Origin: Phycisphaerales bacterium
GTDB taxonomy: Bacteria; Planctomycetota; Phycisphaerae; SM23-33; FEN-1343
Length of the DNA: 64,000 nt
NCBI GenBank assembly: GCA_003171335.1
Contig: PMYD01000010.1
Coordinates: forward strand, 1 to 64,000
Direction: 5' to 3'
Shown here: positions 37,770-47,200 of the stretch, piece after piece
Layout of the letters: every line of letters starts with the position of its first letter
How positions within the stretch are numbered: the first letter of the stretch is position 1
Made by a program: the position numbers and the translations under genes
The notes under the pieces: generated by a model
What the model was told of the DNA's origin: nothing
The model's input: the letters and a program-made list of their open reading frames with translations, nothing else
Database searches by the model: none

Positions 37770-39338
37770 TTGAACCTGTGGCAAATCACCATTGGCTTGT
37801 GCGTCTTTTCTGGCCTCTTGATCTCCTGCGCCGCCGGCGCTTCGAGGTCAAATACCCCGACCGCCGCCGCGGCAGCCCAGCCGGCTGCTAAACCCGCCGC
37901 CCCGGCGCCGATGCCCGTGGCCCAAGCGCCCCAGCCGGCCACAAAGCCGGCGGTGCGGCCGGGCTCAAAGAACACCGACCGCGCCGAGGTGCTCATGCTC
38001 GGACCCAACCGGTTTGAAGGCCACGTGTACGACCTGATCTACAGTTACCTCCTGGAGAGCGGCATCTATCTCGAGCTGGATGACCACGACCGGCTGCCCG
38101 AGGAGCTGCCCTGGGACCTGTCTCAGTACAAGGTCATCATCGTGGATAAATCGCTGCCGGTGGTGGAGTACGCCGGTTTTAAAGAGCATCTGGACCGTTA
38201 CGCGGCCCAGGGCGGCACGGTGATCTATCACACCCCGCCGGCCGAGACGAACTGGAAAGCGAACGACCCCGAGATGTACGAGGTTTATAACAAGGTGGTG
38301 GCGGCCGGCGTGAAGTTGCAGAACCCCGCCTTCCTGAAGCGCAACGCCGCCCGCCCGGATCGCGATGTGATCCTCAGCTCCACCGCCCGCCAGACCACCG
38401 TGCCGGGCCTGGTCGGCTGGTACCGCATCGGCAATGATGTGGCGTTCATGCATTTCGAAGGCATCCTGAAGACCGCCGAGCTGTACAACCGGCCGGACCT
38501 GCGCGATTTCGTGCTGTGGATGCTGGATGACATCGTCCGCACGCACGGTGACAAGCCGCTGCCGGTCTTCGGCGGGCACCTCGTGGACCAGTTCCAGAAG
38601 CTCGGCCGCCAGGACTACTACGAGCGATGCATGAAGAGCCTCAGGCCCGCCTCAATGCTCGTCGATCGCGTGGAGTTCACCCGCCGCACCAATCCCGCGG
38701 TCGCCTGCGAAACGGTCAGCGGCCTGGGTGATTTCATGGCCCTGGCCAAGCACGCCCCGGATCCCAACGAGTACTACCAGCCGCTGGTCGACATGATGAA
38801 GCTCTGCCATGATGCGCTGTTTGAGCCGACCACGCAGCTCTGGGCCCACGGGGGCACGCGCGGCGGCGAGCCCACTCCGGCCTGGAGCCGCGGCTACGGC
38901 TGGATGCTCATCGGCCTGGTGGGCATCATCGAAAACCTGCCCAAGGACCACCCCGATTACCCGCTGATGGTGCAGTACCTCGAGGAGACCACCAACGGAC
39001 TGAGCCGTTACCAGGATGCGACGGGCCTGTGGCACTGCATTGTCGATGACCCCAACACGCGCCTGGAGGCCAGCGGCACGGCCATGATTCTGCGAAGCTA
39101 CTGTCACGCCTGGCGGGCCGGGGTCTGCCGGACGCCGCAGGTCAAGGCGATGCTGACCAAGGCGTGGTACGGCCTCAAGACCCACACGGTCGGCGGCCGC
39201 ACGTTCTCGTTCCTCTGGGGCCAGGGCGCCACACACGACAAGAGCGCCTATGCCGTCAACCCCTCCAGCGGAACGCCGTATCTGGCGCCACTGGCGGGAC
39301 CGGAATATGTGATTACGTTCGGGCCGCTGGTTCCGTAA
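37770..39338 (+). CDS. GH105/GH88-like glycoside hydrolase, tandem paralogue, predicted lipoprotein (TTG or nearby alternative start)
   Basis: LNLWQITIGLCVFSGLLISCAAG signal/lipobox; same domain order and near-identical C-terminal PSSGTPYLAPLAGPEYVITFGPLVP. Confidence 0.75.
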   Translation: MNLWQITIGLCVFSGLLISCAAGASRSNTPTAAAAAQPAAKPAAPAPMPVAQAPQPATKPAVRPGSKNTDRAEVLMLGPNRFEGHVYDLIYSYLLESGIYLELDDHDRLPEELPWDLSQYKVIIVDKSLPVVEYAGFKEHLDRYAAQGGTVIYHTPPAETNWKANDPEMYEVYNKVVAAGVKLQNPAFLKRNAARPDRDVILSSTARQTTVPGLVGWYRIGNDVAFMHFEGILKTAELYNRPDLRDFVLWMLDDIVRTHGDKPLPVFGGHLVDQFQKLGRQDYYERCMKSLRPASMLVDRVEFTRRTNPAVACETVSGLGDFMALAKHAPDPNEYYQPLVDMMKLCHDALFEPTTQLWAHGGTRGGEPTPAWSRGYGWMLIGLVGIIENLPKDHPDYPLMVQYLEETTNGLSRYQDATGLWHCIVDDPNTRLEASGTAMILRSYCHAWRAGVCRTPQVKAMLTKAWYGLKTHTVGGRTFSFLWGQGATHDKSAYAVNPSSGTPYLAPLAGPEYVITFGPLVP

Positions 39339-39344
39339 CGGCAG

Positions 39345-39450
39345 AAAAGAAGGCTGTAGACTGTAGGCTGTAGGAACTACCAGAAGGGCGCTCTTGCCTT
39401 TTCCGGTCGTTGCTACAGCCTACAGTCTACAGCCTACAGCCTTGTTTCTT
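39345..39450. repeat. inverted array of CTGTAGG/CCTACAG words
   Basis: aaaagaaggctgtagactgtaggctgtag ... ctacagcctacagtctacagcctacagccttgtttctt between convergent genes. Confidence 0.9.
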
Positions 39451-40636
39451 ACTTGACCTTCGCCAGCGGCACCCACTTCTTCGTCCGCGCCGAGATCAGC
39501 GCCGCCTCCAGCACGCGCTGGGTCTGGTAGGCATCCTCGAAATCCGGCAGGGGCACGATGGGCTTCTTGCCGCCCAGCACGCGGCAGATGTCGTAGGCCT
39601 CGTTGGCGAAGCAGTGCTCGTAGCCGATCAGGTGGGCATCGGGCCACCAGGCATCGACGTACGGGTGGCTGCCGCCGTGCGTGCACATGATGTTCGTCCA
39701 GCCCTGGATTTCGCGGGGGCTGGTGGCGTCGTAAAACTCCAGTTCGTTCATGCGCTCGAAATCAAACCGCACCGAGCCCTTCGTGCCATCGATCTCAAAG
39801 CCGTTGCGGTTCTGGTTGCCGGTGGCCTGGCGGGCCGCCTCGAAGCTGGCCACAGCCCCGCCGGAGAAGCGCGCCAGGAAGAGCAGCGTGTCATCCACGG
39901 TCACCTTGCCTTTGCGGGCGCCCTTCTTGAGCCCCGACCCCAAACCGCCGGCCACATCGCCGGCCTGCAGGGCCCGCTCCTTGATGAACGTCTCGGCGAT
40001 TGCCCCGCAGATCTCGGTGATCTCCTGGCCGGTGACGAAGCGCGTCAGGTCGACGATATGCGCGTTGAGGTCGCCATGCGCGCCTGAGCCCGCCTGGTCC
40101 TTCTGGAACCGCCAGGCCAAGGGCACGCTCTCGGTGGCCCAGTCCTGGAGGTAGTGGGCGCGGACATGGCGGATCTCGCCCAGCCGGCCCTGCCTGACCA
40201 GCAGGTGCGCCAGTGCGGCCGCCGGCGCGCGGCGATAGTTGTACCAGACGAAGGTCGGCCGCTTGGTGGCGCGGGCCTTGGCGGCCATCTGCCTGGCCTC
40301 GGTGAGCGTACCCGCGATGGGTTTTTCGCAGGCTACGGCCTTGCCCGCGCCTAACGCCGCCAGGGCCATGGGGGCGTGCCAGTTGTTGGGCGAGGCGATA
40401 TCCACCAGGTCCACCTCGGGATCGCTGATCGCTTCCTTCCAGTCGGCGGTGGCATGCTGCCAGCCCCAGCGGGCGGCGAAGGCCAAAAGCTCCGCCTCCA
40501 GGCCGCAGGTGGTGTGCAGCACGGGCATCAGCGGGGGATTGAAAAACCGACCCACCTGGCCCCAGGCATTGGAATGCGCCCTGCCCATGAACCCCTGCCC
40601 GATCAGCGCGACGTTCAGCATCTTGCTGTGTGCCAT
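39449..40636 (-). CDS. Gfo/Idh/MocA-family oxidoreductase
   Basis: VALIGQGFMGRAHSNAW, VDIASPNNWHAPMALAALGAGKAVACEKPIAGTLTEA. Confidence 0.93.
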   Translation of the reverse strand: MAHSKMLNVALIGQGFMGRAHSNAWGQVGRFFNPPLMPVLHTTCGLEAELLAFAARWGWQHATADWKEAISDPEVDLVDIASPNNWHAPMALAALGAGKAVACEKPIAGTLTEARQMAAKARATKRPTFVWYNYRRAPAAALAHLLVRQGRLGEIRHVRAHYLQDWATESVPLAWRFQKDQAGSGAHGDLNAHIVDLTRFVTGQEITEICGAIAETFIKERALQAGDVAGGLGSGLKKGARKGKVTVDDTLLFLARFSGGAVASFEAARQATGNQNRNGFEIDGTKGSVRFDFERMNELEFYDATSPREIQGWTNIMCTHGGSHPYVDAWWPDAHLIGYEHCFANEAYDICRVLGGKKPIVPLPDFEDAYQTQRVLEAALISARTKKWVPLAKVK

Positions 40637-40826
40637 GAAACGATCCCTTTCAGCGCGCGTGTTGCCCATCTACTATCCCGAACGCCCGGCGCATGATAGC
40701 CCACCGTTTGCGGTGGGGCAAGCAGGCTGGAGCAAGCTAAACCTCGCTGGCCGGCGGCCCGATAGGAGGAGTGAGGTACTGTCGGCGTCTGGCCCCCGCG
40801 CGCTGTGCCTATTTCGCGAGTGGGAC

Positions 40827-41018
40827 TGCCGCGGCATCGATCCGAAGCGAATCCTGGAAAAGGCGGTCGAAAAGAGCCTGCTCACCGCCGCCGCGGCCCA
40901 AACGATGTCCGCCAAGGAGGCCATGGGGCTGATCTTCCTGCCGGGATTCACCACGGCCGAGAAGGTGACGCAGGTTTCCGGGCGCGGCGTCGGGCTGGAC
41001 GTGGTGCGCCTGCCTTAA
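40827..41018 (+). pseudogene. cheA histidine kinase remnant (HATPase core fragment)
   Basis: RGIDPKRILEKAVEKSLLTAAAAQTMSAKEAMGLIFLPGFTTAEKVTQVSGRGVGLDVVRLP* matches CheA N/G-box region; no remaining CheA domains on either side. Confidence 0.8.
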
Positions 41019-41424
41019 GCAGTGTTCGTTCATCATTCCTGTAACACTCGCGGGGTTTTCATACATAAGGGGGTGAGAAAGCGGTGAGAAAGCAGGTACT
41101 CAAGGGAAGACAGGCCCAGCGCGGCAGGATTTCTTTCACGCTGCGGCTGGTGCTCGATGGGTGCGGCACTGGGTGTAGATGGTGGGATGGCGGCCAGGAA
41201 TCGCTTCGCCTGGCTGCCTCCCCCCCAGCGCGCACAAAAAAAGGATGCCGGCGGTCCGCCGCCGCAACGGCAGATATGCTTGACCTTGGAGCCCGTAATG
41301 TGAGACGATTCGCCTCAGACAGACCCGGTCAAATGCCGGTCGTAGGTTTTTGCAGGCAGCCGGAGGGCGTGGGGTGTCACGAGCCGTCAACCCGTCCCAG
41401 CACACTACGCCGGCGCGCGATCGA

Positions 41425-41913
41425 ATGGCCGAAGCCTACCACCGTCACATCGATGCCATCTATCGCTTCTGTTTTCGGCTTCTGCTGAACCGGTCGGCCG
41501 CTGAAGATGCCGCCGCCCAGGTCTTTCTGAACTTGGCGCAGCGCTGGGGGCAGTTGGCCAGCCGGAATGATGTCGAGTTGAGGAACTGGCTGTACGGGGA
41601 AGCGCGCAATGCCGTGCGTTCCTATCTGCAAAAAACCAAACGGCATTCGGAGGCGATGCAGGAAGTCTGGCGCCGGGAACACCAGCGCCGCGATGGGCCC
41701 AAAGACATGGAGATCGACCCGGCGGCGCTTCTGGCAATGCTGAAGCAACTCAAGCCGGCCCAGCGCGAAGTGATGGTGCTGAGATACTTGGAAGGCTATT
41801 CGACACAGGAAACCGCCAGGATTCTGGGCAAATCGCGCGTGGCGGTCCGAGTGACCCTGATGCGGGCCACGCGCAAGGCCAGAGGACTTTTGGAGAACCT
41901 GCTGGCAGAATAG
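41425..41913 (+). CDS. ECF-type RNA polymerase sigma factor (start 41350 or 41425)
   Basis: MAEAYHRHIDAIYRFCFRLLLNRSAAEDAAAQVFLNLAQRW; LKPAQREVMVLRYLEGYSTQETARILGKSRVAVRVTLMRA. Confidence 0.88.
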   Translation: MAEAYHRHIDAIYRFCFRLLLNRSAAEDAAAQVFLNLAQRWGQLASRNDVELRNWLYGEARNAVRSYLQKTKRHSEAMQEVWRREHQRRDGPKDMEIDPAALLAMLKQLKPAQREVMVLRYLEGYSTQETARILGKSRVAVRVTLMRATRKARGLLENLLAE

Positions 41914-41924
41914 GCAGCACGACG

Positions 41925-43172
41925 ATGGCGAAGCATAAGCTTGATTTGGAACAGGCCTTGCGGCAGTTGCCCGAGGTCCCCATGCGCCCGGAGGCCAAGG
42001 AGCAACTCCTGGCGCGCATGCGGGCCGTGCACCAGGCCAGTCACCAGCCGGATGCATCCCCACCGGCCCGCCGGCGGATGATTTTCCCCACCGGCCGGGT
42101 AGGCCGTCTGGCGGCCGCCGGCCTCGTGCTGGCGGTCACCCTGGGAGGGCTGTGGTGGCTGCTGTCCGGGTCGGCGGCGATCGCCTCCATCTCTTTCGGC
42201 GAGGTGATGCGCAAGGTCCGAATGGCCTCGACCATCCGTTACGAAATGGCCGTTTACGAGGGCGGCCAGTTCGCCGACCGGTGCCAGGTCAGCTTCGCCA
42301 AGTCCGGTCAACTCGTGCGGCAGACGAGCCTGACCGAGGGCAACACCGTTATCTACGATTTCATCCAGAACAAGGAACTTGTCCTCACCAACGAAAACAA
42401 GGCCACCGGCACGCTGACGGAGCTGCACCCCGGCGGCGGCTGGGATGAGCCCATTCGCTCCCTGGCCAACCTGGCCGACTCGGCCGGCAAAGCCTGCGGC
42501 ACGGAAATCGTTCACGGCCGGACGACGGAAATCTTTGAGGCCCAGGGCAAGAATCAGACCACGCGCATGTGGGTCGACCCCCAACGGAATCTGCCCGTGA
42601 AAGTGCAGATCACCACGCGCGCGGCACCGCCGGCGGCGGCCATGGTGGTGACGATCGATCATATTGAGTGGGATTGTCCCTTGGATGCCTCCCTGTTCGC
42701 CTTGAGGCTGCCGCCGGGTTACCTTTGGTCCTTTGAGCGAATCAGCGCGGCGACCGAACAGGACCTGCTGGCCATGCTGGAGGCCTGGGCCCACATGAAT
42801 GATGGCCGGTTTCCCCAGAAACTGGACCGCCAGGGTTTGGAGACGTTTGGCGAGCAACAATTAAAACGTACCGGCAGGGCGCATTCCTTCTACGTTGGCC
42901 AGTCCCTCAACCAGAGCTACATTGTCGATGGGGCCATGCAGGAGATGTTCGACAAGGCCCGCCTGGGCTTGCGCTTTGTCCGCAAGATGGGCGATAGCCA
43001 GTGGCATTGGGTCGGCGGCGGCGTGCGCCTCGGCGAGGCCAACGTTCCTGTCGCCTGGTGGTGCCAGGAAGACCACTCGGGCTACCGCATCGTGTACGGC
43101 GACCTGACCATCCGGGATAGCCAGGAACTCGACCTGCCGGCCGCACCGGCGACGACGGTGCCGGCACAATAG
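41925..43172 (+). CDS. membrane protein, candidate anti-sigma/regulatory partner with large extracytoplasmic domain
   Basis: short N-terminal cytoplasmic segment, single TM (LAAAGLVLAVTLGGLWWLL), long LolA/RseB-like beta-rich region; starts 12 bp after sigma gene. Confidence 0.6.
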   Translation: MAKHKLDLEQALRQLPEVPMRPEAKEQLLARMRAVHQASHQPDASPPARRRMIFPTGRVGRLAAAGLVLAVTLGGLWWLLSGSAAIASISFGEVMRKVRMASTIRYEMAVYEGGQFADRCQVSFAKSGQLVRQTSLTEGNTVIYDFIQNKELVLTNENKATGTLTELHPGGGWDEPIRSLANLADSAGKACGTEIVHGRTTEIFEAQGKNQTTRMWVDPQRNLPVKVQITTRAAPPAAAMVVTIDHIEWDCPLDASLFALRLPPGYLWSFERISAATEQDLLAMLEAWAHMNDGRFPQKLDRQGLETFGEQQLKRTGRAHSFYVGQSLNQSYIVDGAMQEMFDKARLGLRFVRKMGDSQWHWVGGGVRLGEANVPVAWWCQEDHSGYRIVYGDLTIRDSQELDLPAAPATTVPAQ

Positions 43173-43221
43173 TATGCCAGCAAATAAGTTATGCGACTTG
43201 CAACTCACGACGGATGAAACT

Positions 43222-43244
43222 CAACTGAGGAATTTCCCCAGTTC
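43222..43244. repeat. 23-bp palindrome family copy CAACTGAGGAATTTCCCCAGTTC
   Basis: part of 37-bp direct repeat also at 43312. Confidence 0.85.
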
Positions 43245-43311
43245 ATTTATCCGTAACGCGCCTGCGACTTGAGGCGAGGGCAGATCCATCTCGCCCCGGA
43301 ACTCGGCGAGG

Positions 43312-43334
43312 CAACTGAGGAATTTCCCCAGTTC
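43312..43334. repeat. 23-bp palindrome family copy CAACTGAGGAATTTCCCCAGTTC
   Basis: 37-bp direct repeat caactgaggaatttccccagttcatttat(c/t)cgtaacg. Confidence 0.85.
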
Positions 43335-43693
43335 ATTTATTCGTAACGAACTCATACAAGTCGCTTCTCGCACAGCAATTACAAATCGCACGATTCGGCG
43401 CTACTGACCGTACATCCTTTCTTTGATTGTCAATGCACCGCGCGCGAACTCCCTCGCCGCGCTGGGGTCCTCATCAACCCCCGGTGGTAATGCCGTAGCT
43501 GCACACTTTGGTATCCTGCTCCCAGGATAACGTAGTATAACCTATTCTTGCGTATTGTCAAGACTTTTCTTGGATAATTCCGGTGGGATGGGGCGGCAGA
43601 AGACAGCGGTTTGGTATCTATATATGTGGCAGGAGATTATGAACGATGCGCCGCCAAGCCCACACGCCTTGGTAGGCACAGCCGGCCGGCGGA

Positions 43694-44215
43694 TTACTTC
43701 GACCGGGTCATGACATCAGCCGGGGCGGAGACCACCACGCGGCCCTGCGGATCGAGGTACTGTGCGATGATCGTCACCGTGTTGCTGTTGGGGATCTTGG
43801 GCACCCAGCTCAGTGAGGCGTGGTAGCTGCCCAGGCCGTATTTGTCGGCACCAAAGTACGGCCGCATCTGCTCGGCCGAATATTCCCACTGGAAGAAAGG
43901 CTCCTTTTCGGTACCGGCCACAGCGCGGCCTTCATAGGCCAGGAACTGGAACTGGCCCTTGCGGACCAAGCCCGGCTGCGTGGAGCTGGGACTGGAACTG
44001 AACAGGTACAGCCGTATTTCGATTCCATCGGGGGCCAGCCGGCTGGTCAGTTGGACGGCCGTTGGGGCCACCCACAAATCCAGCCGATCCACCTGATCCA
44101 CCTCGGGTGGTCCGTTGCTGCGGCCGAGTCTAGACAGGTTGCCGCATCCGGCCAGCGCCGCTGCGGCGATCATGAGCAATACAGAACTCCATCGGATCAT
44201 GCGGTCGCTCCTCAA
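43694..44215 (-). CDS. lipoprotein of unknown function, last gene of secretion operon
   Basis: RWSSVLLMIAAAALAGCGNLSRLG lipobox; 13 bp downstream of secretin stop, same strand. Confidence 0.7.
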   Translation of the reverse strand: MRSDRMIRWSSVLLMIAAAALAGCGNLSRLGRSNGPPEVDQVDRLDLWVAPTAVQLTSRLAPDGIEIRLYLFSSSPSSTQPGLVRKGQFQFLAYEGRAVAGTEKEPFFQWEYSAEQMRPYFGADKYGLGSYHASLSWVPKIPNSNTVTIIAQYLDPQGRVVVSAPADVMTRSK

Positions 44216-44228
44216 GCGGCTGGGTGCT

Positions 44229-47200
44229 CTACCATCTCAGGTCTTTCACCGGCTGAAGTCTGGAATCTGTGGCCGCGCCATCCCGGGCCGGCTGGGTCGC
44301 CGGGACCTGGGCCGGCTTCAGCGGCGGGGTATCGCAGTTCTTGGGGTTCTCGCCCCAGTGCACACCGTCGAGGCGCATCTTGGGGCCGCTTTCCAGGGGA
44401 TTGTACAGGGTCTCCATCAGGCTCTGGCACCCCTGTCCGCCCAGCATTCTGGTCCGCCGGGCCTCCTGATCCGTGGCCAGATCGGCCTCGGGCACGGTGC
44501 GAATGATCCGCGGCGTCAGGATGATCAACAGTTCCGTGCGGTTCTTGGCGACCGTGGCGCTCTTGAACAGCCAGCCGAGGATGGGAATATCGCCCAGGCC
44601 AGGCACCTTGGACTCGGTCGATTGGTCGGAGGTGGTGATCAGCCCGCCGACGACGATGGAATGGCCATCCTTGACCGTGATGGTCGTCGTGGCGGAACGA
44701 TTGTTGAAGGTCGGCGCCTGGGCGGACGTGGCGTTGGCCGAGATGGAACTGATTTCCGGGTGCACATCCATGCGCACGAAGCCATCGGGGCTGATCCGGG
44801 GCACGACTTCCAGGATGATGCCCACGTCCCGGTAGTTGTACGAGGTCGTCGGGTTGGCGGTGCCGTAGTAGTAGTTGATCTCTGGAATGGGCACCTGCTG
44901 GCCGGATTGGATGCGCGCCACCTGGTTGTCGATGGCCAGGATCTGCGGGCGATTCAGCACCCGCATGCGGCCCTGGCTCTCCAGCGCGCGCAGGAAGAAC
45001 TGCAGGTTTCCGCCGGTGACCGAAAGGTTAAAGCCGTTGTCCACCGAGCTGATGGCGGCCGGATTGGGCACATTCGTAGGCGTCGCGCCGCCGCCGACCG
45101 TCGTGCTGCCCACGCCATTGATGTTAGTGCCCGAGACGCCGCTGAACGTGTTGGCGTGGAACGTGTTCTGATACTGCCAGCCGGCGCCCAGGTCCATCTG
45201 GTCATCCAGGGTGACTTCCGCCATCAGCACGTCGATGAGCACCTGGGGCGGCGGTTCGTCGAGCTCCTGGATCATTTCCATGACGTTGTCAAAATAGCGC
45301 GAGGAGGCGGAGACCAGCAGCACATTGGAAGACTGCCCCGACGACTGGAGTTGAGCCGAAGGGCCGGTGCCGCTGGAGCCGGTGCCATAGTTATAGGATG
45401 GGCGATTGCTGGGCTGGGAGGTGCTGCCGCTGACATCGTTGGAGGTGGTGACCGCGACGACCGACACTTCGCGCTCCAGCAGCCGCTGAACGGCGCCCAA
45501 GTTGTCGGTGCCCATCGACTCGGTCAGCCGCTTGTGCTCCTCGTCGAGCCACTTCTTCATGGCCGTCTCGATTTCCGTCGCTTGCACGTTGCGCAGGCGG
45601 TAGATGCGGCAGATCCGCTCCTGGGCGGGGTAAGAATCGAGCTGCTCGATCACCCGCGAGGCCAGCCTGACGTGCTGATCCGTGCCGCCGACCAGCAGCG
45701 TGTTGGTGCGGGGATCGGCGGTAATGGTCAGCGCGACATCGGCGGCCGTGCCGATGGTGGCCGAGGACTTCTCCCCGGCCAGATTGGTCATGGTGTAGGT
45801 GACCATCTCGCCCGAGCCGCCATTGGAGCCGGGGGAGCCGGCGGAACTGCCGCCGCCGCCGCTGCGGGTCGAACGCGTCGAGCCGGCGCTATCGAGGCGG
45901 AAGAGGTCCTTGAGCGTGAGGGCCATCTGACTGGCGTCGGCGTTAACCAGCACGAACGACTTGATAATCGAGGCCCGCGGCGCCACGGAATCCAGCGCCT
46001 CGATCAGGTTCTTCAGCAGTTCCAGCTCATCCACCGGGGCGGTGACGACCAGGGCGTTGGCCCGCCGGTTGGGGGTGATCAGGATGCCTTCCTGGAGCGC
46101 CTGCGTGACCAGCCGCTGACCCCCGGGCATGTTGCGAATGAACTGGAGCAACGTCTGGCGCTCGACCTGCTGGGAGGCGGGCGATTCGGGCTTCTTGGTG
46201 AGGGTCTTGATCAGCGTGTCGGCCAGTTCGTTGGCGTCGGCGTTGCGCAGGGGGAAGACGCGGATTTCGGTGACGTTGGTCGACTTGTCATCATCCAGGG
46301 TCTTGATGATTCCCGCGATGCGATCCATCTCGTCCTGGGGCGCCGAGACGACGATCTTCTGGCCCCAGTCGTCCACGCTGATGGACACGCCGGAGTCCTG
46401 CATGCCGCCCATGCCCGTGTACAGGTTCTTGATCGTGTCGCCGACCTTCTTGGCGTCGGCCTTCTTGATCGGGAAGATCCGCTGCGTCTGGTCCGTGTCG
46501 ACCTTCTGGTCGAGTTGGGTGATCAGGTTCTCGGCCATCTGCATGTCTTCGGTCGTGGCGCCGACCATCAGGACGTTGGACTTCTTGTCGTTCACCACGG
46601 TCACCGGATCCAGCTCCTTGCCCTGGGCCTTGGGCCGGCCGGCGAAGAGCTTCTGGATCTGGTCGGAGATGTTGGCGGCCGAGGCATACTGGAGGCGGAA
46701 GACGCGGAAGATGGCCGTGGGCACCACATCTTCGGCGTCCAGTTTTTCGATCATGGCTTCGACGGCGTTGAAGCTCTCGGGGCCGCCGGAGACCAAAATC
46801 GTGTTGGTCCGCGGGTCGCCGGTGAAGTTGACCTGCAGGGGCGGGGTGCGCTTGTCGCCCTGCGTGGCGATCTCGGCGGTGCGCTTGGCGTCAAAGAACT
46901 TCTGCAGCGAGGGTGCCAGCCGGTCGGCATTGGCGTGCTGCATGGTGTACATGCGGATGGAGCTCATCTGGCCCTTGGCCTCCGGCGTGTCCAGCCGCTT
47001 GATCACATCCTCCAGGACCACGAAGTTCTCCTTGGAGGCCGAGATGACCAGCACGTTGGTCCGATCATCGGCCACGATGGAGACTTTTTCGTGGGCGGCG
47101 GCGGCGCTGTTGGCGGCCGGGTTGGCCAGGCCGACGCCCGGCTTATACAGCCCCTTGCTCACCAGGCTGTCGAGCATGCCGGCGATGCGGACGGCGTCGG

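Noticed and set aside
40239-41018. 259-aa ORF as an intact gene
   Set aside because: First part is antisense to the Gfo/Idh gene; only the last ~63 codons are meaningful (cheA remnant)
43222-43349. CRISPR-like direct repeat
   Set aside because: Only two units, about 53-bp gap, and the palindromic core is dispersed elsewhere in the window; no cas genes
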